A stretch of DNA of 64,000 bases from Anaerostipes sp. Its GTDB lineage: Bacteria > Bacillota > Clostridia > Lachnospirales > Lachnospiraceae. The stretch is from assembly GCA_028704435.1 (NCBI GenBank), contig JAQWFL010000006.1, forward strand, positions 46,088 to 110,087, read 5' to 3'. The notes beneath the pieces are model-generated. The model was not told where the DNA came from and did not search any database. It saw nothing but the letters and a program-made list of their open reading frames with translations. Shown piece after piece: positions 25,714 to 35,413 of this stretch. Position numbers and translations under genes: made by a program. Each line of letters opens with the position of its first letter. Position 1 is the first letter of the stretch.

Positions 25714-26961
25714 ATGGCGAGACGAGTAAGAGGAAAAACGGGAGCGGGTGCGATTATACTCAGAATATTAGTTGTTATTATTTTGATGGCAGTTTTTGGA
25801 GTTGTATCATTTATTGGAAGCAAAGCTTTTTTTGCAAATAGATTTAAAAAAGATAAAAAGGCTGAGATAGCAGCGCAATTAAAGAAAGAAAGTAAGGAAC
25901 ACGTAGATATTACGTTGACAAGAGTAGATACACAATTAATCATTCGTGTTTATCACAATAAAAACAAACAGATGATTTTTGTGCCAGTTCGTAAGGATTT
26001 AATTTTAGATTTAGACAGTGAAGGTGAAGAACTAACAGGATCAACAACAGCAACTGTTGAAGAGTTATTAGCTAAGACTAAAGATATGAAGATTATCACA
26101 AAAGAGATTGAAAAGACATTCTCTATTAGTATTTCAAATTATGAGAGATTAACAGCTTCTAAGTTTACAAACTTAGTGGATGCAGCTGGTGATGTTAAGA
26201 TTGATTTAAGTACTGCAGTTTCATACAAGGATAAGAACAGTATGACTGTTCATCTAACAGAAGGAGCTAACGATTTGAATGGTAGTGAGGTACTTGGGAT
26301 TATAACAGACAGCAGTGGTTTTGATAGCGAGTCTGAACACTCAGAATTAATCGGGGAGCTTGCATGTAAGGTTGCAATTTCGGCAAAGGAACAGTCGTTG
26401 AAAGAATATAAAGCATATGCTAAGGAATATATTAATACAGCTACATGTAATTATTCATATTCAGACATTTCTGAGTATTTAACTAGAATGCATGGAATTG
26501 ATAATAAGGATTTTACTTATCAGATGATAGAAGGAACTGAAGGATCAAAGGGATTTACAGCGGATAAGAGTGCTGTTACCTCATTGTTTAATGAACTTTT
26601 ATCTGAAAGTGGAAGTCAATCAACAAATACAACAGAAAAATCAAAAAAAGAAAAGACTACAACAGAATCGGCAGATAGTACTGCAACATCATCAAAGAAT
26701 GTTGGAATAGAGATTCAAAATTTAACTAAGATTAATGGATTGGCAGGAAGCTGGAAGGAAAAATTAACCAGCGCTGGGTATAGTATAGATTCTGTTTTAA
26801 ACAATACAGATGGTGAATTGACACATACAAAGATTATTGTTGCAGAAGATGGAATGGGAAAAGACTTGAAGTCTTATTTCAAGAATCCAAAGATAACAAC
26901 TGGAACGGTGGATAGTGGAGCAAAGATTTGTATTATTCTTGGAACAGAAGATGAGATTTAG
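25714..26961 (+). CDS. Membrane-anchored protein with LytR C-terminal domain
   Basis: A 415-residue protein with a basic N-terminus, one membrane segment (about 14-38) and a large extracellular part. The middle is reminiscent of the LytR-CpsA-Psr fold but lacks the clear Arg/Asp-rich catalytic motifs, so phosphotransferase activity is doubtful. A Ser/Thr/Lys-rich linker (about 303-333) leads to a C-terminal LytR_C domain (about 335-415: VGIEIQNLTKINGLAGSWKEKL). LytR_C domains are found on cell-wall polymer and envelope proteins. AGGAGG lies upstream of the ATG, and a strong terminator follows, so it is a single-gene unit. Confidence 0.72.
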   Translation: MARRVRGKTGAGAIILRILVVIILMAVFGVVSFIGSKAFFANRFKKDKKAEIAAQLKKESKEHVDITLTRVDTQLIIRVYHNKNKQMIFVPVRKDLILDLDSEGEELTGSTTATVEELLAKTKDMKIITKEIEKTFSISISNYERLTASKFTNLVDAAGDVKIDLSTAVSYKDKNSMTVHLTEGANDLNGSEVLGIITDSSGFDSESEHSELIGELACKVAISAKEQSLKEYKAYAKEYINTATCNYSYSDISEYLTRMHGIDNKDFTYQMIEGTEGSKGFTADKSAVTSLFNELLSESGSQSTNTTEKSKKEKTTTESADSTATSSKNVGIEIQNLTKINGLAGSWKEKLTSAGYSIDSVLNNTDGELTHTKIIVAEDGMGKDLKSYFKNPKITTGTVDSGAKICIILGTEDEI

Positions 26962-26971
26962 ATGATAAGGG

Positions 26972-27005
26972 GAGAGACATTTTACAAAAAATGTCTCTCT
27001 TTTTT
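26972..27005 (+). terminator. Intrinsic terminator
   Basis: GAGAGACATTTT and AAAATGTCTCTC form a perfect twelve-base stem with a four-base loop, then six T. Confidence 0.9.
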
Positions 27006-27081
27006 GTGTAAAAGTAGTAATAAATAGTTTTTTTCTCTTTTTTTTTTGTTCATTTTGCTATATGATAGGAGGTGAGTACAA

Positions 27082-27150
27082 ATGAAAAGGAAGGAGTTGT
27101 CCTATGATTTCGAACCAAATGTTACAAGATATATTAGAAGGAATTTATAA
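27082..27150 (+). CDS. Possible 22-codon ORF overlapping the CdaR-type gene start
   Basis: GGAGGTGAG (27069-27077), a better ribosome site than that of the regulator, precedes ATG 27082. The frame runs 22 codons to TAA at 27148-27150 and overlaps the first 47 bases of the regulator in another frame. It may control translation of the regulator; no function is claimed for the peptide. Confidence 0.35.
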   Translation: MKRKELSYDFEPNVTRYIRRNL

Positions 27151-28189
27151 GATTGTGGCGGTAAATTTGTCTGTATACGATTTACAGGGAAGGATAATCG
27201 CACAAACTAGTGAACAACCCATAGATGACACGGAAACGATTGAAGCGTTCGTAGCATCTATGGCAGAAAGTCAGGTTTTAAATGGGAAACAGTATTTTAA
27301 GGTGTTTGACGATAAACGTCTAGAGTATGTATTATTGTCAGATGGGGAGGCAGAGAACAGTTTTACAGTAGGGAAACTAGCAGTATTTCAAATTGAGAGA
27401 TTGTTGATTGCTTATAAAGAGCGTTTTGATAAAGAGAATTTTGTAAAGAATTTATTATTAGACAATCTATTACTGGTGGATATTTACAATCGCGCTAAAA
27501 AGCTGAAGATTGACGTTGAGCAAAGCCGAGTTGCTTTATTAATTGAGGCAACTTATGGGAGAGAGCAGAATCTGTTAGAAATAATTAACGAACTGCCAGT
27601 TATAAATGAAGATGATTTTGTTACGGCAGTAGACGAAAAAAGTGTGGTATTGATTTCAGAGACCAGTTGTGAAGATAATCAAGAGAATTTTATTGAATAT
27701 GGGCATAAGATTCAAAATGAATTAAGAAAAAGTGGATTAAATGAGATTCGAATTGCCATCGGAACGGTTGCGGAGGGGATTAGAGAAGTGTCAAGGTCTT
27801 ATAAAGAAGCACAGATAGCTTTAGAGGTTGATAAGATTTTCTACGACAATCGTCCAGTGGTTGCATACAGTCAGCTTGGAATTGGAAGGTTGATTTATCA
27901 GCTTCCACTGCCTTTGTGTAAGATGTATATTCGCGAGGTGTTTAAAGATTATTCTCCAAAGATGTTTGATGAAGAAACACTGACTACAATTTACAAGTTT
28001 TTTGAAAATAATTTAAATGTATCCGAGACATCAAGACAGCTGTATATTCATCGGAATACACTGGTATACAGATTGGATAAGATTCAAAAGACAACAAATC
28101 TAGATTTAAGAAACTTTGAAGATGCAATTGCATTTCGAATTGCATTAATGGTTGTGAAGTATATGGAACATATGGAAACAGAAAATTGA
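27104..28189 (+). CDS. CdaR/PucR-type transcriptional regulator
   Basis: A 361-residue regulator. The N-terminal third resembles the sensory part of CdaR-type proteins (MLQDILEGIYKIVAVNLSVYDLQGRI). The middle (about 130-260) is the GGDEF-like domain of this family, with IRIAIGTVAEGIREVSRSYKEAQIAL. The C-terminus (about 300-350) is the PucR-type helix-turn-helix, NNLNVSETSRQLYIHRNTLVYRLDKIQ. Relatives respond to sugar acids or purine-breakdown products; the ligand here is unknown. It is followed after 17 bases by a Ctp protease gene, so they are probably one operon. Confidence 0.88.
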   Translation: MISNQMLQDILEGIYKIVAVNLSVYDLQGRIIAQTSEQPIDDTETIEAFVASMAESQVLNGKQYFKVFDDKRLEYVLLSDGEAENSFTVGKLAVFQIERLLIAYKERFDKENFVKNLLLDNLLLVDIYNRAKKLKIDVEQSRVALLIEATYGREQNLLEIINELPVINEDDFVTAVDEKSVVLISETSCEDNQENFIEYGHKIQNELRKSGLNEIRIAIGTVAEGIREVSRSYKEAQIALEVDKIFYDNRPVVAYSQLGIGRLIYQLPLPLCKMYIREVFKDYSPKMFDEETLTTIYKFFENNLNVSETSRQLYIHRNTLVYRLDKIQKTTNLDLRNFEDAIAFRIALMVVKYMEHMETEN

Positions 28190-28206
28190 CATGATGGGAG
28201 TTTTAC

Positions 28207-29343
28207 ATGAAAAAGAATTTGTCGAAAATAATTATTACAGTGCTGCTTGTAATTTCAATGGTAGAAGGTGCATTTTTGGTTCGCGCCTATGTAATTCCTT
28301 CCAATGTAATGAAAGTTGCCCGTAAGATTAACAGTATAGAGAAGTTAATTGATTCAGAATATACTGGTGGGAAAGTTGACAAAGAAAAAATAGAAGATTA
28401 TGCATACAAGGGAATGGTTGCAGGGCTTGGAGATGTATACTCCGGATATTATAACAAAAGTGAATTCGAAGAAATGATGTCAGAAACAGATGGAATATTT
28501 TCAGGAGTAGGGTTACAGATGCTCCAAAATTCTAAGACAGGAGAGATTTCGGTAGTAAAAGTAATGAAAGATACACCAGCGCAGAAAAAAGGAGTTGGGA
28601 AAGGCGACATTTTACTTAAGGTAGAGAATAAGTCTGTGAAAAATCAAAATCTTTCTGATATAGTTCAGAAAATTCGTGGAGAAAAGGGAACGAAGGTGCA
28701 TTTGACCCTGAGTCATAATACTAAGGAATATCAGGTAACGCTTACGAGAGCTGTCATCGAAACACCAACCATAGAAAGTAAGATGTTAGAAGGCAAGATA
28801 GGATATATTCAAATCATAGAATTTGATGAAGTAACAGTGAATCAATTCAAATCGGCACTTTCTTCTTTGAAAAAGAAGGGCATGAAATCATTGATTCTTG
28901 ATGTACGTGACAATCCGGGAGGATTACTAGAGTCAGTTACGAAGGTGGCAAATGAGATTCAAAGTGGGGGCGTCATAGTTTCAACTAAAGATAAAAAGGG
29001 AAAAGAGAAAGTTTACAATGCCAGTAAAGATGCATATGTGGATATACCTATTTGTTTACTTGTAAATGAAAATAGTGCAAGTGCATCAGAGATATTAGCT
29101 GGAACGTTGAAGGATCATAAACTAGCAACATTAGTTGGAGAAAAGACCTTTGGAAAAGGAATTGTGCAAGGATTTTATAGTGCAGGGAATGGAAGTTATC
29201 TTAAATTAACATCTGCAAAATATTACACACCAAATGGGAATAATATTCATAAGAAAGGAATTAACCCAAATGTTGTTGTAAAAGATAATAAAAAGACTTC
29301 AAAAGATGAGCAGTTAGAAAAAGCAAAAGAAATATTAAAATAA
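28207..29343 (+). CDS. Carboxy-terminal processing protease (S41 family)
   Basis: A 378-residue membrane-anchored serine protease. An N-terminal membrane segment (about 6-28) serves as signal anchor. A PDZ domain (about 95-175: GVGLQMLQNSKTGEISVVKV, KGDILLKVENKSV) is followed by the S41 core. The catalytic Ser is in NENSASASEILAG (about residue 290), and the Lys in GEKTFGKGIVQ (about 316), so the Ser-Lys pair is intact. CtpA-like enzymes trim or degrade extracytoplasmic proteins. GGGAG precedes the ATG; its operon partner is the CdaR-type regulator. Confidence 0.93.
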   Translation: MKKNLSKIIITVLLVISMVEGAFLVRAYVIPSNVMKVARKINSIEKLIDSEYTGGKVDKEKIEDYAYKGMVAGLGDVYSGYYNKSEFEEMMSETDGIFSGVGLQMLQNSKTGEISVVKVMKDTPAQKKGVGKGDILLKVENKSVKNQNLSDIVQKIRGEKGTKVHLTLSHNTKEYQVTLTRAVIETPTIESKMLEGKIGYIQIIEFDEVTVNQFKSALSSLKKKGMKSLILDVRDNPGGLLESVTKVANEIQSGGVIVSTKDKKGKEKVYNASKDAYVDIPICLLVNENSASASEILAGTLKDHKLATLVGEKTFGKGIVQGFYSAGNGSYLKLTSAKYYTPNGNNIHKKGINPNVVVKDNKKTSKDEQLEKAKEILK

Positions 29344-29356
29344 AAATTAAATAATA

Positions 29357-29398
29357 AAAGTATAGGATTAACATATCAGTTTGTCTTATACTTTTTTT
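29357..29398 (+). terminator. Intrinsic terminator
   Basis: AAAGTATA and TATACTTT pair around a long AT-rich loop, then a T-run. It ends the regulator-protease operon. Confidence 0.6.
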
Positions 29399-29455
29399 AT
29401 ACCATTTTGTTGTTTTGTGATACAATGTAGGTAGTTATAAAACGGAGGCAAAGTA

Positions 29456-32400
29456 ATGCAGGGAAATAATAAGGAGATAGAACGAATGAAAGCTCAATTA
29501 GATGAAAGCAGAGCAGCAATGCACGCAGCGATTGAAGCGGCTGATATATGTTACTTTGAATATTTTCCAGACATCGATGAAGCCGCAGAGTACAATGGAA
29601 GGGAGAGTTTTGGATTAGAAGCAAGACTCACAAATTATCCAGAGAACTGGTTTCAAAGGAAAATTACACATCCAGAAGATGAGCAGATGTTAAGGGATGC
29701 GTTTGCTGCAATTAAGGAGGGACAAAAGAAAGTAAGCTGTAAGGTAAGGAACAAAATGAATGGAGAATATTGTTGGTTTCATTACAATTTTACGTCCATC
29801 TATAATTCAAAAGGAATTCGGACCAGGGTTGTTTGTACTGCACAGGATATAACAGAATCAAAAGCTATAGAAGAGCTAAATCAATCTTTTGAGAACTTGT
29901 ATACTAGAACACCAGGATGGATTTTTACATGTAAAAATGATGTATATTGGACTTTGATTCAGACGAATCCTAGAATTTTGGATATGACTGGTTATACAAA
30001 GGAAGAATTTGCAAGAGAAAAGAAAAACCGAATTGCAGAATTGATTCCAGAACAGAATCATAAGGCTATTCGTAATTTGATTAAAAAGACACAAGAAAAA
30101 GAGGATGAAACTAGCGTGTCCTATGAAATTCCCATTTACCACAAGGATGGGAGAGTTGTCTGGCTAAATGTTGATTTATATACGGATCAAGTGAAATCAA
30201 AGGGTGTGCTATATGTATCTTGTACAGATATTACACTTCAAAAGGAAAGAGAAGAAGAACTTCTTGAAAGTAATACCATGTATCAGTTGGCAACCCAGAA
30301 TGCCAATATTAACCTTTGGAAATACGATATTGTAAATGACACTATGTATAATACCAGTGACTCTAAGGATCGACACTTTGGCGACGATATTATTTTTAAT
30401 TTTCATGAATATATATTACAGTCTGGAAAGATTCGAAAGGACAGTGTACCTGTGTTTAAGCGGATACATGAAGAATTAAAATCAGGACAGAAGTCTGCTA
30501 CAGGAGATGTTTGGTTTCAAACAGGAGATGGAAAAGGTTGGTGGTGTGAACGGATTAATTATGCGGTGCTTATGGATGAACACCAGACTCCATCAAAGGC
30601 ATTTGGAATTGGAAGAGATGTAACAGAATTAAAGGAATCTGAAAAGAGACTCCAGGACGAACTGAAATTTCAGGATCTTATTGACAATGACAAATTATTA
30701 TTAAAGGCACGATGTAATATTACATCCAATAAGATAGAGAAACTAAAGGGAATGAGTACGCTGGGAACGTCAACAACTTTGACAGCATTTTCTCATGGTC
30801 TACAATCAATGATAGATAATGCTTATGACGTGAAATCAAAGAAGTTGATTGAGCAAAAGTTTTCAAAAAAGAATATACAACTGGCAATGAGAGAGACAAG
30901 GGAGATTTCTTTTGATTATCTGATAAAAGTGCCAGAAGAACGGCCAATGTGGGTGAATGTAAATGCAAGAGTACTTCAAGATCCAGAAACTTTGAATATT
31001 ATTATGTTTGTCTATTTATATGATGTTAATACAGAGAAGAAATTAACTGGAATTGTAAATAAAATTGTGGATGTGGATTTTGAAGTTCTCGGGTTAATCT
31101 ATGCAGATACAGACAAAATGGAGCAAATTCGTCTTTCAAACAATAATGATAATGTAAAGATAGACTTTGATAAGAAGTACAAGGACGCCATTGAGGAGTT
31201 TATTGGAACTTATATTTCAGAAGAAGAAGAGGAGGAGGCGTATCATGCATTTTCCTTAAGTAATTTAAAAAAGCAGATGGATTTGAATGGAGTTTATGAA
31301 TTTTCTTTTGGCTTAAAAGGAAAGAAGATTAGAAGAAAGAAATGGGCCTTTGCCTATTTTGATGATGAAAAGGAAATTATAATTTATACAAGAGCGGATA
31401 TGACGGAGTTGTTTAAAGAACAGGAACTTCAAAAGGAGACACTGAAGAATGCTTTGATGCAAGCGGAAGAGGCTAGTAATGCAAAGACAGATTTCCTATC
31501 ACGAATGAGTCATGAAATCCGTACGCCTATGAATGCAATTATTGGGATGAATACACTGGCGATGCAAAATATTCAAAAGACAAAGCAAGAGAAAGACTGT
31601 CTATCGAAAGTGGGAATTTCTGCAAGATTTTTACTTTCTTTGATTAATGATATTTTAGATATGAGTCGAATTGAAAGTGGAAAAGTATCTGTAAAAAAAG
31701 AGAAGTTTTCAATGGAGGAATTAACTTATAGTATTAATTCTATATTTTATGAACAGGCAGAATCAAAAGGAATTGACTATGATTGTGTTATTGCAAATTT
31801 CATTTCTGATTATTATATTGGGGATGTAATGAAAATCCAACAGGTTCTTGTAAATTTATTGGGGAATTCTGTTAAATTTACAAATTCAGGGGGGAAGGTG
31901 CAGCTGATTATCAGGCAGGACAGAACTTCAAATGGAAAAGCATATATGTCTTTTTCAGTAAATGATACAGGTGTTGGAATCGATGAAAAAGATATAGAAA
32001 AGATATTTGATCCATTTGAACAGGGAGACGCTACGATTACAACTCCGTATAAAGGAACCGGATTAGGGCTTGCTATTGCAAAGAATCTAGTCACCCTTAT
32101 GGGTGGAAGTATGCATGTGAACAGTATTGAAGGAGTTGGAACAGAGTTTGTTGTAAATATTCCACTTGGATTGTGCGAGGAGGAGCAAAGATATCAAAGA
32201 TTAAAATTATCAGTGCCTCTTTATAAGCTTCAAACTTTGATTGTGGACGATGATATTTTAATTTGCGAACATACAAAACAACTGGTAGAGGAGATTGGAA
32301 TCAAGGCAGAGTGGGTAACTAGTGGTTACAAAGCGGTGGAAGAGGTAGAAGAAAAGTGGAATCAAGGAACCTATTATGATGTGATTTTACTTGATTGGAA

Positions 32401-33040
32401 GATGCCTGATATGGATGGAATCGAAACTGCAAGAAAAATTCGCAGCATTGTGGGTGCTAATGTTACCATTATTGTTATGACAGCCTATGATTGGACAGAG
32501 ATTGAGGATGCTGCAAAACAGGCGGGAGTCAATCTTTTAATTGCCAAACCATTGTTTAAAGATTCTATTATGTCTACTTTTGAAACTGTATTTCAAAGAA
32601 ATGAAGAAAAGAAAATTATGAAGCAAGGAAGGGAATATGATTTTTCGGGAAAGAAGATTCTTTTAGTAGAAGATCATGTGCTTAATGTTGAAGTGGCAAA
32701 GAGGTTGTTAGAAGTGAAAAATGCACAGGTAGAGGTTGCAGAAAATGGACTTCGTGCCATTGAAATATTTACAGAAAAAAAGGATGGATATTATGACTTG
32801 ATTTTAATGGATATTCGAATGCCAGTAATGGATGGATTGACAGCGGCAAAGGCAATTCGACAGCTTCGAAAAGAGTCGGCGAAAACAATCCCGATTATTG
32901 CAATGAGTGCAAATGCATTTGATGAAGATATAGATAAGTCAAAAGCAGCAGGAATGAATGAACATTTGTCCAAACCAATTGAACCGCAGATTTTATATGC
33001 TGCCATTCATAAATGGATGAATACAGAAGATAGAAATTGA
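29456..33040 (+). CDS. Soluble hybrid sensor histidine kinase with PAS domains and two receivers
   Basis: A 1194-residue kinase with no membrane segment, so it senses an internal signal. At least three PAS/PAC modules fill about 1-400 (for example ITHPEDEQMLRDAFAAIKEG, RTRVVCTAQDITESKAIEEL, VLYVSCTDITLQKEREEEL), followed by further sensor-like sequence to about 670. The HisKA phosphoacceptor is in SRMSHEIRTPMNAIIGM (about 684). The ATPase domain follows (NLLGNSVKFTNSGGKV, GVGIDEKDIEKIFDPFEQG, GTGLGLAIAKNLV). Two receivers follow: about 930-1050 (LIVDDDILI, DWKMPDMDG) and about 1065-1185 (LLVEDHVLN, DIRMPVMDGL), both with Asp. ACGGAGG precedes the ATG. It is a single gene; the downstream target is unknown. 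Confidence 0.93.
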   Translation: MQGNNKEIERMKAQLDESRAAMHAAIEAADICYFEYFPDIDEAAEYNGRESFGLEARLTNYPENWFQRKITHPEDEQMLRDAFAAIKEGQKKVSCKVRNKMNGEYCWFHYNFTSIYNSKGIRTRVVCTAQDITESKAIEELNQSFENLYTRTPGWIFTCKNDVYWTLIQTNPRILDMTGYTKEEFAREKKNRIAELIPEQNHKAIRNLIKKTQEKEDETSVSYEIPIYHKDGRVVWLNVDLYTDQVKSKGVLYVSCTDITLQKEREEELLESNTMYQLATQNANINLWKYDIVNDTMYNTSDSKDRHFGDDIIFNFHEYILQSGKIRKDSVPVFKRIHEELKSGQKSATGDVWFQTGDGKGWWCERINYAVLMDEHQTPSKAFGIGRDVTELKESEKRLQDELKFQDLIDNDKLLLKARCNITSNKIEKLKGMSTLGTSTTLTAFSHGLQSMIDNAYDVKSKKLIEQKFSKKNIQLAMRETREISFDYLIKVPEERPMWVNVNARVLQDPETLNIIMFVYLYDVNTEKKLTGIVNKIVDVDFEVLGLIYADTDKMEQIRLSNNNDNVKIDFDKKYKDAIEEFIGTYISEEEEEEAYHAFSLSNLKKQMDLNGVYEFSFGLKGKKIRRKKWAFAYFDDEKEIIIYTRADMTELFKEQELQKETLKNALMQAEEASNAKTDFLSRMSHEIRTPMNAIIGMNTLAMQNIQKTKQEKDCLSKVGISARFLLSLINDILDMSRIESGKVSVKKEKFSMEELTYSINSIFYEQAESKGIDYDCVIANFISDYYIGDVMKIQQVLVNLLGNSVKFTNSGGKVQLIIRQDRTSNGKAYMSFSVNDTGVGIDEKDIEKIFDPFEQGDATITTPYKGTGLGLAIAKNLVTLMGGSMHVNSIEGVGTEFVVNIPLGLCEEEQRYQRLKLSVPLYKLQTLIVDDDILICEHTKQLVEEIGIKAEWVTSGYKAVEEVEEKWNQGTYYDVILLDWKMPDMDGIETARKIRSIVGANVTIIVMTAYDWTEIEDAAKQAGVNLLIAKPLFKDSIMSTFETVFQRNEEKKIMKQGREYDFSGKKILLVEDHVLNVEVAKRLLEVKNAQVEVAENGLRAIEIFTEKKDGYYDLILMDIRMPVMDGLTAAKAIRQLRKESAKTIPIIAMSANAFDEDIDKSKAAGMNEHLSKPIEPQILYAAIHKWMNTEDRN

Positions 33041-33100
33041 CTCTAAGCAAGGGTTTAGGGTTATAATTTACGGAAATAATGATAGAGAGAGGTAGATAGT

Positions 33101-34099
33101 ATGCATATGGCAGACGCGCTGGTATCGCCAGCAGTAGCAGGAACAATGTATGCATGTTCTGCAGTGGCAGCAGGATATGCAGTAAAGAAGATTAAGTTAG
33201 AGGATGACCCAAAAAAGATTCCAACCATGGGAGTTATGGGGGCATTTGTATTTGCAACACAGATGATTAATTTTACGATTCCGGGAACGGGTTCTTCAGG
33301 GCACTTATGTGGAGGGATGCTTCTTTCTGCAGTTTTAGGACCTTATGCTGGGTTTTTAACAATGATTGGAGTTTTATTGGTTCAAGGACTATTTTTTGCA
33401 GATGGAGGATTGCTGGCACTTGGCTGTAATATATGGAATATGGCATTTTACGGATGCTTTCTTGGAGCGGGACTTTTGTGGAGATATGCAGTGAGAAAGG
33501 GAATCAGCAAGAAGAAGATAACAGTGCTGTCTATTTTGGGATGTGTATTAACACTTCAACTTGGAGCATTCTCTGTAACCATAGAGACACTTGCCTCTGG
33601 AATTACGGAACTTCCATTTGCAGTGTTTGCAGGAACAATGCTTCCGATTCATTTGGCAATTGGACTTGTAGAAGGACTAATTACAGCTGCGGTACTTTGC
33701 TTTATTTATGAGGCAAGACCTGAGATTTTATGGATTGAAGATCAAAAGAAGATTGAAGGAAAAGAAAATAAATTATCTTTTCAAAAAACTTTGGGTATCC
33801 TAATTGGAGCCTTTGTAGTCATTGGGGCTGGGTTGTCATTGTTTGCATCCTCTCTTCCAGATGGATTAGAATGGTCCATTGGAAAGGTAACAGGAAGCAG
33901 CGAATTGGCAGCTTCTGGAGGAGTATATGCACTGGCTAACAAACTTCAAAGCTTTACAAGCTTTTTGCCTGACTATTCCTTTGCAGGAAGCTCTTCAGCT
34001 TCTGGAACTTCAGTTTCTGGAATTGTAGGTGGAGTCATTGTTATGGCACTATGTTTCCTCGTATGCATAATATTGAAAAGGTATAAGAAAAGCAGATGA
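33101..34099 (+). CDS. CbiM-like metal transporter component with fused CbiN-like tail
   Basis: A 332-residue membrane protein of the energy-coupling-factor Co/Ni uptake type. The N-terminus MHMADALVSPAVAG carries the His2 that helps bind the metal in CbiM/NikM, and about six membrane helices follow with HLCGGMLLSAVLGPYAGFL. The C-terminal part (about 225-332) has two more helices and the PDGLEWSI motif of CbiN/PDGF-type proteins, so it is a CbiM-CbiN fusion. The partner genes cbiQ and cbiO are not adjacent, and there is no room for a cobalamin or NiCo riboswitch in the 60-base spacer. Whether cobalt or nickel is the substrate cannot be told. Confidence 0.85.
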   Translation: MHMADALVSPAVAGTMYACSAVAAGYAVKKIKLEDDPKKIPTMGVMGAFVFATQMINFTIPGTGSSGHLCGGMLLSAVLGPYAGFLTMIGVLLVQGLFFADGGLLALGCNIWNMAFYGCFLGAGLLWRYAVRKGISKKKITVLSILGCVLTLQLGAFSVTIETLASGITELPFAVFAGTMLPIHLAIGLVEGLITAAVLCFIYEARPEILWIEDQKKIEGKENKLSFQKTLGILIGAFVVIGAGLSLFASSLPDGLEWSIGKVTGSSELAASGGVYALANKLQSFTSFLPDYSFAGSSSASGTSVSGIVGGVIVMALCFLVCIILKRYKKSR

Positions 34100-34232
34100 A
34101 AATCCAATGTTAAATTTGAGTAAAGTTGGCAATATACTCTCTATTTTATGGTAGAATGTAGCAGAATATTTGGCAGAGCAGAATTTCTTGCCGAATTTTA
34201 TTGAAGTGAATGACTAAGAAAGGACAGAAAGT

Positions 34233-35309
34233 ATGTTGAAAATTGGAATGTTAACAAGTGGTGGAGACTGCCAGGCTTTAAACGCAGCTATGAGAGGTGT
34301 AGTAAAAAGCCTTGCCCATAAAGTTGACAAATTAGAGATTATTGGATTTATAGATGGATATAAAGGTCTTATCTATGGAAATTATAAAAAGATGACACCA
34401 GAAGATTTTTCGGGAATCTTGACAAAAGGTGGTACTATTTTAGGCTCTTCTAGACAGCCATTTAAATTGATGAGAGAACCAGATGAGAATGGACTTGACA
34501 AAGTAGAAGCCATGAAAGCAAATTACAGGAGACATAAGCTGGATGCTCTCATAGTATTAGGTGGAAATGGAAGTCAAAAGACGGCTAATTTACTTCGTGA
34601 AGAAGGATTGAATGTCATCCATCTTCCAAAGACAATTGACAATGATATTTATGGAACTGATGTTACCTTTGGATTTCAGAGTGCAATTGATGTGGCAACA
34701 CAGGCAATCGATTGTATTCATACAACAGCTGCTTCTCACAATCGAGTGTTTATTGTGGAAGTTATGGGACATAAGGTAGGATGGCTTACCTTATATGCAG
34801 GATGTGCAGGGGGAGCCGATGTTATCTTACTCCCTGAGATTCCTTATGATATAAATTGTGTAATTGATGCAATCAATAAACGTTCAAAAAAGGGGCGAGG
34901 ATTTACAATTTTAGCAGTGGCAGAAGGTGCCGTTTCTAAGAGTGATGCACTTCTTACAAAGAAGGAATATAAGAAGAAGAAAAAGAACTGGACCTATCCA
35001 TCCATTGCATATAAGATTGCAGATGAGATTGAGCAGACATGTGGTCTAGAAGTAAGAGTGACTGTTCCAGGACATACACAAAGAGGTGGAAGTCCAGCAC
35101 CGTATGATAGAGTTCTTTGCACAAGGTTAGGTGCTGAAGGGGCAAGGGCAGTCTTAGACAAAGATTTTGGATGCATGATTGCCGCAATCAATGGTGAGAT
35201 GAAGCGGATTCCATTGGAGGAAACTGCAGGAAGGCTTAAGATGGTAGATCCTAATAATTCTATGATCGAAGAATTAAAGACTTTGGGAGTATCCTTTGGA
35301 GATAATTAA
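34233..35309 (+). CDS. 6-phosphofructokinase
   Basis: A 358-residue phosphofructokinase of glycolysis. The phosphate-donor loop starts LTSGGDCQALNAAMRG; the residues that separate donor types read GGNGSQ and LPKTIDNDIYG. A Gly at the first site with a Lys at the second is the pattern of the ATP-using group III enzymes; pyrophosphate enzymes usually have Asp at the first. The fructose-6-phosphate region includes EVMGHKVGWL and VPGHTQRGGSPAPYDR. The length of about 360 agrees. It is a single gene with terminator. ATP dependence is inferred from these positions only. Confidence 0.92.
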   Translation: MLKIGMLTSGGDCQALNAAMRGVVKSLAHKVDKLEIIGFIDGYKGLIYGNYKKMTPEDFSGILTKGGTILGSSRQPFKLMREPDENGLDKVEAMKANYRRHKLDALIVLGGNGSQKTANLLREEGLNVIHLPKTIDNDIYGTDVTFGFQSAIDVATQAIDCIHTTAASHNRVFIVEVMGHKVGWLTLYAGCAGGADVILLPEIPYDINCVIDAINKRSKKGRGFTILAVAEGAVSKSDALLTKKEYKKKKKNWTYPSIAYKIADEIEQTCGLEVRVTVPGHTQRGGSPAPYDRVLCTRLGAEGARAVLDKDFGCMIAAINGEMKRIPLEETAGRLKMVDPNNSMIEELKTLGVSFGDN

Positions 35310-35317
35310 AGATAACA

Positions 35318-35353
35318 GGCATGTGAATCTGTAATGGAATCACATGCCATTTT
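35318..35353 (+). terminator. Intrinsic terminator after phosphofructokinase
   Basis: GGCATGTGA and TCACATGCC form a perfect nine-base stem, followed by ATTTTTATTT. Confidence 0.8.
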
Positions 35354-35413
35354 TATTTGTATTTGGAGAAAAAAAGCGTATAATTGACTATATAGGAAAA
35401 TTAGGAGGAAGTT

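Noticed and set aside
33041..33100. Cobalamin or NiCo riboswitch upstream of the CbiM-like gene
   Set aside because: Only 60 bases separate it from the kinase gene and no conserved aptamer sequence is present.
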